Source of the DNA: Drosophila miranda
Taxonomy: Eukaryota; Arthropoda; Insecta; Diptera; Drosophilidae
Direction of reading: 5' to 3'
Length of the DNA stretch: 64,000 nt
NCBI RefSeq assembly: GCF_003369915.1
Contig: NC_046677.1
Location: 28,600,913-28,664,912, forward strand
The notes under the pieces were generated by a model. It saw only the letters and a list, made by a program, of their open reading frames with translations. It ran no database searches and was not told the DNA's origin. A program made the translations under genes and the position numbers. Positions 38,416-52,500 of this stretch are shown piece after piece. Numbering within the stretch: position 1 is the first letter of the stretch; each line of letters starts with the position of its first letter.

Positions 38416-41400
38416 ATGAGTGACGGCAGAGAGCCCGCCATTGCGGCACACTTCTATCGCATACCTCGCATTTCCGGCCTGATTGTGGGCATTTGGCCGC
38501 AGCATCCACGCCCCTGCCACGCCCAGATCCTTTTCATCTTCGCCCTCGCGGTGGTGCTGATGGGGGCTGTGGGTGAGATTCTGTACGGCTTTGTGCACCT
38601 GAATAACCTGGTGATTGCACTGGAGGCCTTCTGCCCCGGCACCACCAAGGCCGTGTGTGTGCTAAAGCTCTGCGTCTTCTTTGGCAGCCACAGAAGGTGG
38701 CATGAGTGGGTCCACCGGTTGCGTGGCATGCTCTGGTCCAACCGGCAGGAGAAGGGCCAGCAGATGTTGGTAGGACTCTCGACCATTGCCAATCGCCTCA
38801 GCCTGTTGCTCCTCTGCTCTGGCACCATGACGAATACCGCTTTCAATCTGCAGCCCCTTATTATGGGGCTGTATCGGTGGATGAGCCAGCTGCCGGGGCA
38901 AATTGAATTGCCCTTCAACATCATGTGAGTAAGAAGAGATAAAAGAGGGTGAACAGTGCATTTGAGGACTATAAAAAGGAGAGAGTGTCAAGTTATTGTA
39001 AAAGGAATAAATTCCGTTTGAATTTTCCTAGGCGGATTCGTCTGTTCGTCAATGCCTTGGACAGCTGAGTCGGTCCCAGAATATGACACAGTGCTTGTCT
39101 AGCGGTCTTTCGGTCCGAAAAAATGAAAGTCGGTCCCAAAAAATTAAAATCAAAATACAATACATTGCTTGGGCATGAAAAATTGATTTCTTAGGAAAGG
39201 AGTGTAAAATGGTATTATATATTCAAAATAACTAGATTTCTTAACTCTGAAAATAACCTGTCGTGCAGAAATCGAAAACCTTACGTTTCTGTGACCCACT
39301 TGTATGGCAAAATTGATGCTCGGTGATTTGCATACCTCCTGAGGGACCTTCATCTGCCTTATATCAACAAGCCGCACTGTAGATCCCTAAATCGAATCTC
39401 AGATTGAATAAACCGTTCCATCATCATCATCTCTCACTGTCTACTGTCTACTGTCTCTGTCTGACTGTATCTTACCTTCTCTTCTCTGGTTCGCAGTCTG
39501 CCCACGTTTGTCGTGCAGCAGCCGCTGTTTCCGTTCACCTACGTGCTGCTGACCGCTTCCGGGGCATGCACAGTGTTTGCCTTCAGCTTCGTGGATGGGT
39601 TCTTTCTCTGCAGCTGCATGTACATCTGTGGAGGGTTCCGGCTGGTGCAGCAGGACATTCGACGAGTATTTGCCGATTTGCATGGCGGTGAGAAGTGCTG
39701 GTGGTCCTGGAAGGTGCCATAATGGCTTGGGCTTGGACTTGACTTCTGTTGACTTCTTGCAGACACCGTGGAGGTCTTTACCGAGTCGATGAATGTGGAC
39801 ATTCGGCAGAGGTTGGGCGTTATCGTCGAGCGGCACAATGCGATTATCGATTTGTGCACGGACCTAACACGCCAGTTTACCGTTATCGTTTTAATGCATT
39901 TCCTGTCCGCCGCTTTCGTCCTGTGCTCGACCATCCTGGACATCATGTTGGTAAGCCTTACCGCACCATACCGCACTGCACCGCCCTGCACCTCACTCCA
40001 CAGCTTGCCACAGTCGAATCGAATTTGGCGGCCGTTTTAAAAGTTTTTCCCTGTTTTCTCCCGCTTTTCCCAGCCGTATTCCGTCGTACTGTTCAGATTC
40101 GTTTTCGTTCTCGTATTCGTTTTTGTTTGTTTTGTGGCTGGCAATGGTGCCGTGCCGTGTGACTGTGGCTCTCTCTCCGGTGGCAATTTATAAGCGCATG
40201 AATTGTTACTGCTACGAAAAAAGTTTTTAATGCGACTTTCACACGTTTTCCGGTGTCCCCGGCACGGCCCGGGAGACCCATAAGCCGTTGGCTACGGACT
40301 GCTCGGGAAAACCCGCTGAAAATGTTTGCAAAATGTTCGAGGCTCCTGGCCCCCAAATGGGATAAATGCAGGCGACACTTTAGCGCTGCTTTTCTTCCGG
40401 GGCCGCTGCTGTTTAAGGTGTTTGCGAAATCTATTTCGAAAAACTTGTTCATGTCTCCTGCTGTTTGGGGAGCAGTGAAAGTATGCGATTGATATTGATC
40501 CGTTTAGAGGGCGAGATAATTGAAAGATTTGGTCAGATTTTCATATTCGATTAAGTTTGTTTTGGGCAACTCAATTACTAAAAGATTTGAGAGCTGTTTG
40601 TTTTTTGTTTAATTATTACCAATACAGATTCATATACAGATGTTTGTTATTAAATTTTTGGGCCAATTAATAGATCAATCAAAAGACTGTAAGAATTTCC
40701 AATTTTATTATTTGAATATTTGATTCTGAGTTCTTGTCCATTTTACATCTAGTCCTCCTCTCTTTCCCCCGACTTGGAGGTGCCCATCCGCTTGAAGAAG
40801 AAACCTTTGGTTTTTGGGGGTGGGACTTTCCTTCAATCTCCTTCCGCTGCCCAGTCATTGATTTGTGGTAGGAGGCCTCTCCATCATTCGCCTTGTGCTG
40901 CCAAGCTGCTTGGTTTTTCTAAGGCTCATTCATCGGCTGGGGTTCAAATATTGCAGGTCGGTCTTCGTGGGGAGAGGGCGGACGCAGTAGAAGGTGCCGT
41001 TTTGTTGCAGGAACCCCATATACAAACCCCCATCCAGTGTGGCCTTAACGCTAAGAGGCTCCTGCGAAGCCGGGGGATGGGCCGGGAGATGGCTTTTCCG
41101 AGCTATGCAATGAGTTGCTAAAACTGGTTAGAGCTATTCGGTGTCCAGAAATCAGGGCAACTGATTGGATCACAGATGATTAGAGTTCTCACCACAACAT
41201 GTTGAAAGAGAAAACCACCATTAATCATCAGAGTTATACTTAAAATTGATGGAAAGACAGAAAATCGTACAAAAAAAAAGCATAAGCTACAAGAATCAAG
41301 ATATATTGCCGAACTTGGATGGGAACATAGTCGGTGCATCGGTCAACCAAAAATTAAGATCCTTCTGCAGTCCATCCATCGGTTTCTCTTTTTTGAAGCT

Positions 41401-43499
41401 TGCATCCAAACTTTTTATTCCTCTCTGCAAGTTTCTGGTCATTGCAACAATACCACTGGCGTAGTGCGCCCTCGGAGTACTCCCCCGCCATCTGGCAAAG
41501 CTCTTGCTCTCACTCTCTCCCTCCGACCTGCCCTCCATTGAGCGCATAAAAACAAAAACAAAGTTTGGAGGAGGGAAAAAGACCGAGGGGAGAGAGAAAA
41601 CATAAAACTAGTTTATTTATGGCAAATCCTATTACACTCTTGTACAATCGAGCATGCTTACGGCTTTATGCATTCTACTACATGCAGAAATCGTATTATA
41701 AGTACTTTTCCCCCATTTTCCAGCTGAAAATGTCACTGGAATGGGAACGGAAAAGCAATCAGACTTCTGCCCGCAAGTAGCCCAAGACCAGTTGAGGGAA
41801 TTTCTTTGATGTTTTTTTCACTTTCCTTCTTTTTTGCTTTCCCATTTTCCACAGCTACTTCAAAACTCTCACGATTATACATATATTAAATAATCTCTTA
41901 CTATTTTTTCACTACAAGCAATTTCTCTCCAATTAATGGCGGCTCTTATCTCAGTCTCTTTTCTTTCTTTCTCCTCCTGTCTATGGGTCCACGTTCTACG
42001 CTCCACGCTCCACGCTCTTCGCCGGGCAGAACACGTCGTCGCTGAGCGGCTTAACCTACATCTGCTATACAGTCGCGGCCCTAACGCAGCTCTTCCTCTA
42101 CTGCTACGGCGGCAATCACGTCAGCGAGAGTGTTAGCAAGACTTTTGTCCACTTCTACTACTCCCGTTTCCCATTGCCAGCCCCACTCCCATTTTTCCAT
42201 TACCATTCGCACAGCCATTTCCATCATTCATGCTGCATTCTATACACTCGCAAAAGGGTTATCACTGGTTTGGTTGAGAGTATGCATTCCAGGAGCGCCT
42301 CAAGAGATGAGCTCTTTAGTCCATTGTCCGCGAGTACATCTGTAAAGCTCTTCAGGTGGTCTGTCGTCAGTCTGATGTGAGTCTTTTCTGGAGAGTGTCC
42401 TGGAAGTGTTCTTTGGACTTATTTGTTAGACTATCTTTGAGAAGTGTTGGTGGAGTCTGGCTGTACATTTATGGGTGGCTATTTGTAGTAAAACGCCTGT
42501 CTTTCTATGGATCTATTCCCAGATAATTTGGGCCTTTTGGATTCTCTGTGAACTCCATGGAAGTCTGTCTGCAATCTGTGTCTGTTTTTATCTATAGATG
42601 GGCTGGGCAGTAGATCGGTCCATTAAGGTGTTTTGATAGTAACTATATATAAGAATGGGTAAAGATCGTGCCTGTGAATCATGTCCACCTTTATTCGCTT
42701 CGAAGAACCATTTTCTACAGAATAGCAACAAATCTACCATCTGTTGGCAAGAAGATATATCTGGGAAGCTCTAAAATATCAAAAACCTTTCCCCATTCCA
42801 ACCCGAAGAGTATCTCTGCATTCGGTTTTTCCCCTACTAACCTCTCACTCATTTCCAGTGGATGGTTTTTTTCGGTTCTGGTTTTTTTCAATTTCTGTAA
42901 TTTCAATTTGACGCCCAACATTAAGCAGCCAGGCACCCGACATAAAAAATGATGTGCCATACACAAATTGCACTTGTGATAAAATTTTAATTACACAACA
43001 AAGTGGGGAGGCGTCGACACTCCCACCCCATCCACGTGGAGAGCACCCATCATCTGGCAGGCGCATCCCTCCTCGGTGTGGCACCACCGCCCACATCCCA
43101 CATCAGTTTCAGTTCCAGATCCAGTTTCAGTTTCAGTCGGATGTTTTTTCTTCACAATTCGTACGTACCACTCTTCCTTTTTGCAGAGCGCTGCTGTGGC
43201 GGACGTGCTGTACGACATTGAGTGGTACAAATGCGACGCGAGGACTAGAAAAATGATTTTAATGATATTGCGGCGTTCGCAGCGGGCAAAAACAATTGCG
43301 GTTCCGTTTTTTACGCCCTCCCTCATGGCCTTCGGTTCGGTATGGTTCGGTTCGGGATGAGAGGAGATGTTTTTCTCTCTTGCCGTTGATTATGATAATA
43401 AATGTTTATGTTTCTCTTGTTTTACCCGCCTTTTCCACTCCTCCCCAGATACTCAGCACAACCGGCTCATATATCACCCTGCTGAAGACATTTCTGTAA
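38416..43499 (+). CDS. Or22c: Or22c: odorant receptor
   Basis: Six exons: 38416-38924, 39497-39687, 39763-39950, 42030-42131, 43187-43339, 43449-43499, all in phase, for 397 residues, close to fly Or22c (about 400). Seven hydrophobic segments are recognisable, for example ILFIFALAVVLMGAVGEILY and FTVIVLMHFLSAAFVLCSTI. The last three exons give the conserved OR C-terminus: GGNHVSES, SAAVADVLYDIEWY, a long intracellular helix with MILMILRRSQRAKTIAVP, FFTPS, then YITLLKTFL. Most of the protein is nearly identical to D. melanogaster Or22c as I recall it, including HFYRIPRISGLIVG at the start. Insect ORs have the N-terminus inside the cell and form ligand-gated channels with Orco in olfactory neuron dendrites. 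Intron 3 (2.1 kb) and intron 4 (1.1 kb) are long for this family. The exon 4 donor is a weaker AGT|GTTAGC. Poly(A) signal at 43633-43638. Confidence 0.96.
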
Positions 43500-46400
43500 G
43501 CCTATGCGGCGTATGATTGATATCCAGAATTGGATTTGCCACGCCAACGGATGATGAGGGGCCGAGTGCTGGATGCTGGTTGCTGGATGCCGGAGACCAA
43601 CAAATTTGTCCTTCTCTGTTTGTTTAAATTAAAATAAAAACCTCCATCCGAACGGACATTAAATGGCCTTGTCGTGGTGGTGCTGCTGATGGTCCTTTTG
43701 GTTCCTCTGAAGCGCAACAAGTGGCGGCTGTCCGGGATGGTCCGTAATTGTTTCATTTAAATACCGGCGATGATCTCTTCGTGCGGATTCAAACTAATGA
43801 AAAACACTTGCGGCTATGGGCACATTAATTGGGTCAGTTGGGTGGGTGGGTTTGGTGTTTCGGTGGTGACGGTGCAGGTCCTCTGTGTATGTGTATGCGT
43901 ATCTGTGTGTGGTAGGGACAGTAATGGCGTTTTTATGGCACCATCTTGCGGCACGCTGAACTTTTGCCGCGTTGTTTTGTTGTAATAATATTTTCCTCTG
44001 CCGTTTCTTTTTGAAGCCGCAGCAAATATCAATTATAATTTCAGAAATTTGAGCTTCCCAACGATGTTGGAAGCTGGCGCAAATGAATGGAGGAGCCTTT
44101 AGCTTAAACAAGTGCAGACTTCTCTTCAAGTTTCACATTAAAGCGAAAGGAGCTTTACGTTGGGATACAAGCTGTTGATATCGGTTATTATCGGTTAGAG
44201 CTGTGAGTGAAAGGATGCGTAAAATTAGAAAACTAACAGTCAAAACAGTCGTATATACAACGAGTTTGGTTTATTGAACTGATTCCACGCATTCTGTTAC
44301 TCTTTTCATCTTTTTTTCCTTTCTGACTGAAGCTATTGATAATCTTTCTGATTCTAGATGTAGAACAGAGCGACTAGCGATTTATTCTTTACGTGCCTGC
44401 GTAACAAGCATATGGTCAAAGCAGTACTACCCTTCTGAAAGAGAACAAACCGGCGTCAAGGACAGAGCTTTGATAGCCTGATTAGATCAATCGATGTGCA
44501 GCTCTGTTTTCCACCCAAAAGAAATGCATTCGAAAGCAGAAAAAAGCGAGAGAGGAGGAGGGGAGGCTGTAGATTGAATTGGAAACGCCATCGCCATGCC
44601 CGAACAGAGTTCTGATTGGAAGCAAATATGCTTTTGCGGGTTTCGCTTTGATGATTATTTTACAGTTTTGTTTCAGGCACAGTGCCACACAAATGTGCAT
44701 GGACATGAAATCAAATTGAAGAGCAAAAACATATTTGACAGCGTTTTTCCCAGTAATTGAGTTTGGAATTTACTTAATTTGTACATTTGGCAAATACTTA
44801 CCAGAGAAAAGCAGAGACTGGTGCCCAACCACGGGGAAATAAATGGTAAATGATTTTGATGGTTTATGTTTATGTTTTAGTTTTAGTTTCATTTCATTTT
44901 ATTGTTGAAAGAATTCATTCCATTGATTTATTTATCGTTTGGTTTGTCATCACATAAATTATCTAAAATCTGCTTACTGGCTTACGTGTAGTAAATTCAT
45001 GCCTACCCATAGTACCCATACGAGAACGAGTACGAGAACTCGTAATATATTTGCTACACACCACATACACAATCCGCAATCCACAATCCACCATCCACAA
45101 TCCATGTGCAACGTCAAATTTAGTCAAGCATGCCGCAATTGATTTCGCTTTTCATTTGCGAATTCCATTTAGGTCTCTTTCGTTGTTCGCTTTTTCGATT
45201 GCCATTTTCCATATTCATTTGAATATGGGCCGCCGCGTGACTAAATTTCATTTTGCCCATAAATAAATTCCATACAATTTAGTTTTTATAATTAAGTTTT
45301 ACTTTCTTTCTTTCTCTTCTGTTATTTGATGACAGTTTTACTTTCCTTCTTTCTCTGCTTTTTTTTTACAGAGTACTTGATGAGAGTTTTTCTTTGTTTT
45401 ATATATATATTACAATTTTCGGGTAGTAGTAGTAGTGTGGGTATGGCTGCATACTTGTGCCACAGACTGTGTGTTGGTTTTCTTTTCTTTTTATTCTTTG
45501 GGCTTTCTTTGGGTTAGCTTTGCTCTCTCTGTTGAGACAGCATGAAATGTTTATCAAGTCGATGCGTGGTACGCTCCTCTTTGTCTTCTCGATGAGGATT
45601 GACAATGAAAAGAGAGTAGAGACAGAGAGAGAGGGAGAGGAAGAGGGAGAACTGGGAACAGAGTAACGAAATAAAATACACTTTTACATACGCACAGTGG
45701 CGGATGAAAGTCTGCGTTTGACAACCATTTTTGGCTATCTAGAGGGTTATAAATGAACTTGAGGAAACTTAAAGAAGAGGGATTTTAGCTTGAGCCTGGG
45801 CTTATCGGCAAGAAATAAAATAGAAAAATATATGTTCTTTGGGGCAAAACAAATTGGTAACTAAAACGGTATCAAAATAGGTGGTCCCTAATAGTACGCG
45901 CGTATTTTAGTGTCCGTTGTTATCATATCACTAAGAGTAGGTGAATAATATATATATATATATATGTATGTATGGTCGTACAGAGACTTTTACACGGCAC
46001 TATACATGTTGTATGATAGAAGAGAGACGATGCTTTGCTGAGCCGCATCTTTGTGGTATTTACAGAGAGTGTCATCCTTCTGTCCTTCTGTGGTTCGCGT
46101 CTGCCTCCTTCTGGTTGTCCTCTCGCCTCTCGCCGGCCCGTCCTTTTGCATTTTCCATTGCATTTTCCGGGGCTCAGTGTCTCATTTTTGCACAATGAAA
46201 TGTAAATATTAAAAAGGAAACACATTATGCCTGAAAGGGAAAGCGGGACCATGCCCGTGTTTGCCATTCCTTTTACCAGCATTTCTAAAAAACATCTCTC
46301 GAAGAGCAACTGGGAAAAAAACACATACAATTTTCCTCGTGTTTTCCCATTTGTTACACACTATCTCACTCCCCCTCTCTCTCTCTCCCTGTCTGTCTTT

Positions 46401-46501
46401 GTCTCTGTATTTTTTCTGTTTGCAATAACAAAGTTAACGATGAGGACGATGATGAGAATAAGGACGATGATGATGATGCTTCTGGGGTACAACTTTCGCT
46501 T
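43500..46501. other. Or22c 3' flank and dpr-gene 3' flank
   Basis: Convergent ends of the plus-strand Or22c and the minus-strand dpr-family gene. AATAAA at 43633-43638 fits the Or22c 3' end. The remainder is simple-sequence-rich (CAATCCACAATCC-type repeats at about 45067-45104, (TA)n at 45947-45965, pyrimidine-rich 46360-46410) and shows no gene. Confidence 0.45.
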
Positions 46502-49500
46502 TCAACGACTGAGAGCTAATACCAAGAGGAACATCCAACAAAGCTCCAGGCGGAGGCCGAGTCCGGGCAGAGCAAATGCCTCGCTCTTCTGCATCGCAGC
46601 GGGGTTCTCATCTGTAGAGAGAGAGAAAGGGAGAGATGGAGATTGGACAAACAGTGGAATATAATTACGTAACATATGTATGCAAATCTGTGGCAGCGCC
46701 CGCCCCATTAACTATGCCATGGCAAATAACTTAATATAATTGTAGGGAGCTCGCAAACTGACTTATGAGTGGGTGGCTGTGTGTGTGTGTGTGTGTGTGA
46801 CAAGGGTGTGTGGTGTGCGGGTCCCCCGTCCTTCGTACCCACGACTAGATAAATGACATATGTGTTTCAGCGTATACGCTATATATCTGCGGCCCCGAGC
46901 AAATGCTATTCCAGAGCGCATCATTTGTCAATGCTTTCTTTTGACTCGTCACAAAGGGATGCCCATCTCTTTTCGCGCAGCCACTGATTTTTAAAGCCCC
47001 TGTTGGGGGTGTACAGACTGAGATGAGTAATGGGTGGAAAATGCTCTAGAAGGCAGGGTATAATGGGGAACAGATAACTCCCTTGACTTAGAGAAATAAT
47101 AAGGACAGATGGACATGTGCCACAGCATCTGACGAACATCTAAGTCTTCCAATTATATGCTTAGATCAGTTCGATATACCTGGGAAAATGTAGCCGAATC
47201 GGTATTATTGGGAGTCTGAGAGTCGCTTGAATCATAGCCCTTTTCATAGAGTACAACCCATTCGCTGTAACCCTAGCTATAGATAGCACTCGGTCCTTAT
47301 CATTTTTCTTAAAATTTTATTGCCTTTGATTTATTATCTGTATTTATGGTAGTCCCAGTCCCAGTCGCAGTCGCAGTAGCAGGCACAATAACAGTTTCAG
47401 TCCCAGTACCAGCCGCAGTAACAGGCACAGTCGCAGTCTCCTCCATTTACAGGGGCTGTCTGCTATCCACACCCTTCACATCGCGCTGGTCGACTCTTGT
47501 GGCACACATGTGGGGCATGATTAAGTGCCTTTTTGCAAGTTACTTCTGACATTTAATCATATTTATTATGGCTTGCCAGTGGACGAGTAGGAGAGGAGAC
47601 GCCAGAAGACAGTTGCTCTTTAAAATGCAAATTCCTGTACGTACAACAAAATTCATTTGAATAAACAACTTAACAACTTAAGTGCTGGACATTTCGCTTA
47701 ACATTTGATACCGCATAAAAAAACTAGGACTTCGGACACGGACACGGGCATGGACAGAGGCGGGGGCGGGGGCGTGGGCGGGGAGTTACGGACGTGGGAG
47801 TCGGACGACTTCAATTTGCTGCGAATGTCCTGCCATAAAGGACCATAAAAAAACACTGGAAATTGGAGGACAAAAGAGGCGTCAAGTTTATGCCCCTCAT
47901 TTCGCAGCTTAAAATGTCTTAATTCCTGTCTAATTTATGTGTAAAATATGCAAAGCCAAAATGGCGACTACGCCAAAGTCTCCTCCGACTGTTCGCTCCT
48001 CATCCACATTACTCATACGCCAAGGAGTCCCGCTTCCCGCCGCCCGCATCCTGCCAAAACGCGAGCGAGGCCCAAAACAAACAAAAAACGACCCAAAAGG
48101 AAACCCGACGTTGGGTGGGCGGGGAAAGTGTGGCAAAAGTTTCAGTTTTTAGGCCTCTATGCCTCTATTCGTAGCCCCGAAAGGGCGTGTCTGTGAATGA
48201 GCAGAGAGAGAGATAGAGAGTACTGTGCACAGTGCGTGGAATAAAGTTTCCTGCAAGCACTAGAAAAAGTGCTAAAATATGCAAGGGATAAGCGAGAAGC
48301 ATTCAAAAGTGTGATTGCAATAGTACTATCATTCAATTTCCTATTCTTATTACTCGTAAATGATAGAAATTACTTTTATGTAGGTAGGTACTATTTGTAA
48401 GCATTACAAAAAGAATGAAGGAGCCCTGGACTTGTGACTTTATGTCAGATGGAGGAGTCCGAAATGTTTCTGCATTTTAACCAAAAGTCCAGCTACTTCT
48501 TGCAAGTCTTTACAGAAGTCAGTGCTTACTGAACCATGGCTAAGCTTTAAGAGTTGTCTCCTCCTCTCACAGTAGCTTGCCCCACACATATGTATGTATG
48601 CTGTACACTAACAACGAGCTGGCACTGTAAATAATAGGCTTATGCCTCGACTGGCACCACCTGAGCCGGAAGAGAGAAGAGACCCAGGGCCCATGTCCCA
48701 GGCACGGACCTGAGCCTGAGACTGAGCCCTGGGCCTGAGACCAGGCTAGGAAGCACTCATTCACTTACTGAACGACTCCCAGGGACTCACCATTAATCAC
48801 ATGGACCAGGACACTGGCGCTGCTGGCCGTTGTGGGCTGACACGTGTAGTTGCCGGTGTCCGTCGTCTGGGCATTGGCGATGCGCAGCCTGTCGGGATTA
48901 AGAAGGAGACTCTGAGTACAACTCAATTATGCTGTCCCCAAAGGGGGCACTGTACCCACCTGGACTTGAGGGTGTCGCCCAGCTGTGACTCCATGGCGAT
49001 GCGTGTGGCAAACTCCCGCTGCAGGTCCACATCGCTGAGCACATCATTCGGCGAGGAGTCCATCTCTGAAGCCCCATTCCGTCGCTGCAGTTCCTGTTTG
49101 GGGGATGTCGGGGATGACTCTCCGTCGTCTGCATCGAATGGGGTGATCATGTGCTCGCCGCGATACCAGTATATCGGTCCAATGTCCTTGACGGAGGGCT
49201 GCTGCACCACGCAATTGAGGATTATGGCACTGCCCGCCTTGAAGTGCAGATCCGGTGGCCCACTGATAACGGCCTTGGCGTCAGGTGAGATTTCTGCAAC
49301 GAACCGAAAACAAGGTGCAATCATCAGTGTGTGGCCAGGGCGAGGATGGGGGTGGGGGTGGGGGTGGCAGACAGCGAAATCAATTTGGGGCAATCGCTTG
49401 TAAAACGAATTCCCAGCCAACTCTGAATGCACATAAAAACTTTTAATCATAAAACTTTATGGAATAACTTTTCAATTGCACTAAATTTAAGTAAATTCGT

Positions 49501-52500
49501 GGAAAAAACAAGAGAGACGGAAAAGTGAGAAAATCACACCAGACATTGCACACACACACACACACACTTGCAGAGCCACATGTAACGCATAAATGTGTAT
49601 GCAAATATACGTACACTCCATATGGAAACAGTCTCACATTCGCTTGCGAAACTGGGTTAATAATAATATTTATTATGCATTGGACTGTGCAAATAATAAT
49701 AATTAAAAAATATACCCAAAAACCGGAGACACGACGTGGTAAAACGAAATAAAAGTTCATATGGTGCACTATGGAACTTCAAAGGTAGTCTTTAGCCGGG
49801 TTAAAGAAGGCATAACTTACTCAACAATGAACTGAAATAAAGCCGCAATGCGGTGGTTTTTTCTGCTGAATGATGCACGATATCAGGGAATCATCCATTT
49901 ATAGGTAATGGCAATGCATCCGCCCTACAATCCTAAGGCAACAATGAAGAGGAATTCTTTCTACGACGATTCAGATAATATATCCCTATAGACTTTGAAT
50001 ATCGGGTATAAAAAGGTAAGCAGGACCTCTATGTTCACATCGTTTAAAGCTCAGCTCCTTTTTAAACATTTTAGGAAGAGAATAAGCAGTTCACAGGTAA
50101 TCCCTTATTGGCTTTAGTCCGGAAAGCTTTCGCTGTCCAGAAGGCAAACCTCTTCATAGAGAACCCGTCCAAAAGGGGGACCACACAAGACTCACGCAGC
50201 ATTTAATTGTTATTATTTTCCGCCTTTTTTTTTAGTAATCACTTGTAACCCTATTAAGGTTCAATTATTTACTAAATGGAGCTTAACAGGGTTAATCCTT
50301 TAAGCTCTCCCACTCGGTGAAGACTAGTACATTTTGCCAGCCATCAAAGACACTGTGACCCACTGTGCCCCACGCTCTCTGGCTGTGGCGATGTGCGACG
50401 CAGCTCATAAAAGTGCATATGATGATGATTACATGGGTCGCGGGGCGCTTCAAATGGGGGTTTTCACAGAGAGCGTCGGCAAGAGATCTTGCCGAGTGGC
50501 GGTTTTCTGTCTCCCGCCTCCCTACAGGGCCCTGTAGCTGTCCCGCTTGCTCTTCCTCTTCCCGAGCATCGCGCTTTGTGTGTTTTTTTTGGCCTGTTTG
50601 TTTGTATCTCTGGCATATGTTCAGTTTGTGAGAGTGTCCATGTGTGAGACTGCTCGTGTGTGTGTGTGTGTGTGTGTGTTAAAAAATCCCACTGCGCCAT
50701 TAAGTGCGTATGTATTTGTCTGTGCCCTCCTTATGCCCCTACAGCCCTCCCTCTCTCAATCTCTTCCCTTTTGCCAGTGTGTTTGTGCAGTGTCACTGCG
50801 TTAAAGGCAATTAACACCCAGAAGAGGCGACGGGGAAAACGAGAGAGACAGAGAGGGAGGAAGGGAAAGCAGCGAGAGACACAGGCATTTTCCTCACTAT
50901 TTTCATTTCATTTCAGATTTTTCATTTTTCCTTCATTTTTCAGCCATCTGTCGCTAAAGTTCTGCGTGCATTTTGTGTGGCCGCCCATGAAGTTTTTTAA
51001 TTTAAATATTTCATGAAAATAAAATGCAATGCGGCGTGCAAGCAGCAACAATAACGAAATTCTGAAACAAAAGGATTCTAAGGTCAAATGGGTGCAATTA
51101 CAGCTAAAAAGGGAACTGAAAGGGAAAGGATATACAAATATTAAATATTAAATTAAACAAATCCTAATGAGGCTGGTAAATGTTTCGACCAATGCGCGGA
51201 AAAGTATGCTGTGGAAAAAGCGTAAGATTCTTACGAAAATGCCCTGGAAAATGTATGAAATAATATGATAGCAACTTTTGCTAGATCTATTTTCTCCTTC
51301 TAAATCCATCAACATGAAAATTAAATGCAGCGCAACATGACGATGCAAAAAATGCATTGGAAAAATGGCGCAAACCATTTGCCCACAAATTCTTCATTTC
51401 GAAAGCACATTTTTTCTCTTTTTTTACCAATGCAAAACATTTGAATGCGTTTCAACTGCATAAAGATTCCAGGAAAAATTATTGGCGTAATTGTAAAAAA
51501 AAAAAATATAATTCCTATTTCATAGGAAAATGCAATAGGAATAATTGATAAATATTTCGATTATTCTTCAAAAATTCTTGTGAAATTTAAAGGGGTACAA
51601 GTGTAGGTCCCTTTGAAATGAATCCATCCTTAGATTAAGTTTCGAGCTCGGATTTCTTCAACCTTTCATTCTCTCATCCTATGCTCATCTGCCGTCTATC
51701 CTTTTTCCATTTTTTTTACACTGCACTGACGTCTGAAGGAGCAGCTTGAACTGGCTTGGGGATGCCAAGGGCTTTCATATACATATGTATGTAGACTCAT
51801 TAATGTGAAGTGGCTCGTACTTTAAGTAAATACTCCAATTGTGATTCTTTCATTGTGATTGCATTGTTATTGTTTAATTTTTCCGCAAGATTTAACAATT
51901 AATTACGCAGCTAATTGCAATGAAAAAATATTTTTCAAGTGCAATGAATGCATAAATATGAGCTGGTTAAAAAATATTATGGGAAAATGTTTAAAGCATT
52001 GAAAAAAATGAACCCAAAACCCCAAACACTTTCCCTTAATTCGCCATAAGATTATACAAATAATACACCACTAATTGAAGGTTATTAATATTTTAAAGAA
52101 TAAACAAGTAAATAAATAAATTGTACATTTAAATCCTTTTCAATTGGTGAAAATATTGTACGCAAGATAATGGCAAATGAATTGCAAAACTGATTAAAAA
52201 AAAGTGCAGAAAAAAATGCCCGCATTAAGAATGCATTGGTGTTATTTTCCCGCATAATTTCCCACAAGATTTAACAATCAATTACGCCACTAATTGCAAT
52301 GGAATATTTTTCAAGAATTATGCCTCCATATTTATACGACCTTTTAAATTATCATCTTAGGGCATACTTTCATGCATATTTATTTGGATTTTTTCCAGAC
52401 CGCCCCAACCTTAATTTATAACAGAAATAAATCTCTTTTCCTCTCCGAAAAAAAAACAACAAGAAAACAGCAAAAGACGAGGGAAAAATAAAATCGTTTG

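Noticed and set aside
47340..47549. Val-Pro-Val-Ala repeat open frame
   Set aside because: Translation of a hexamer repeat inside an intron.
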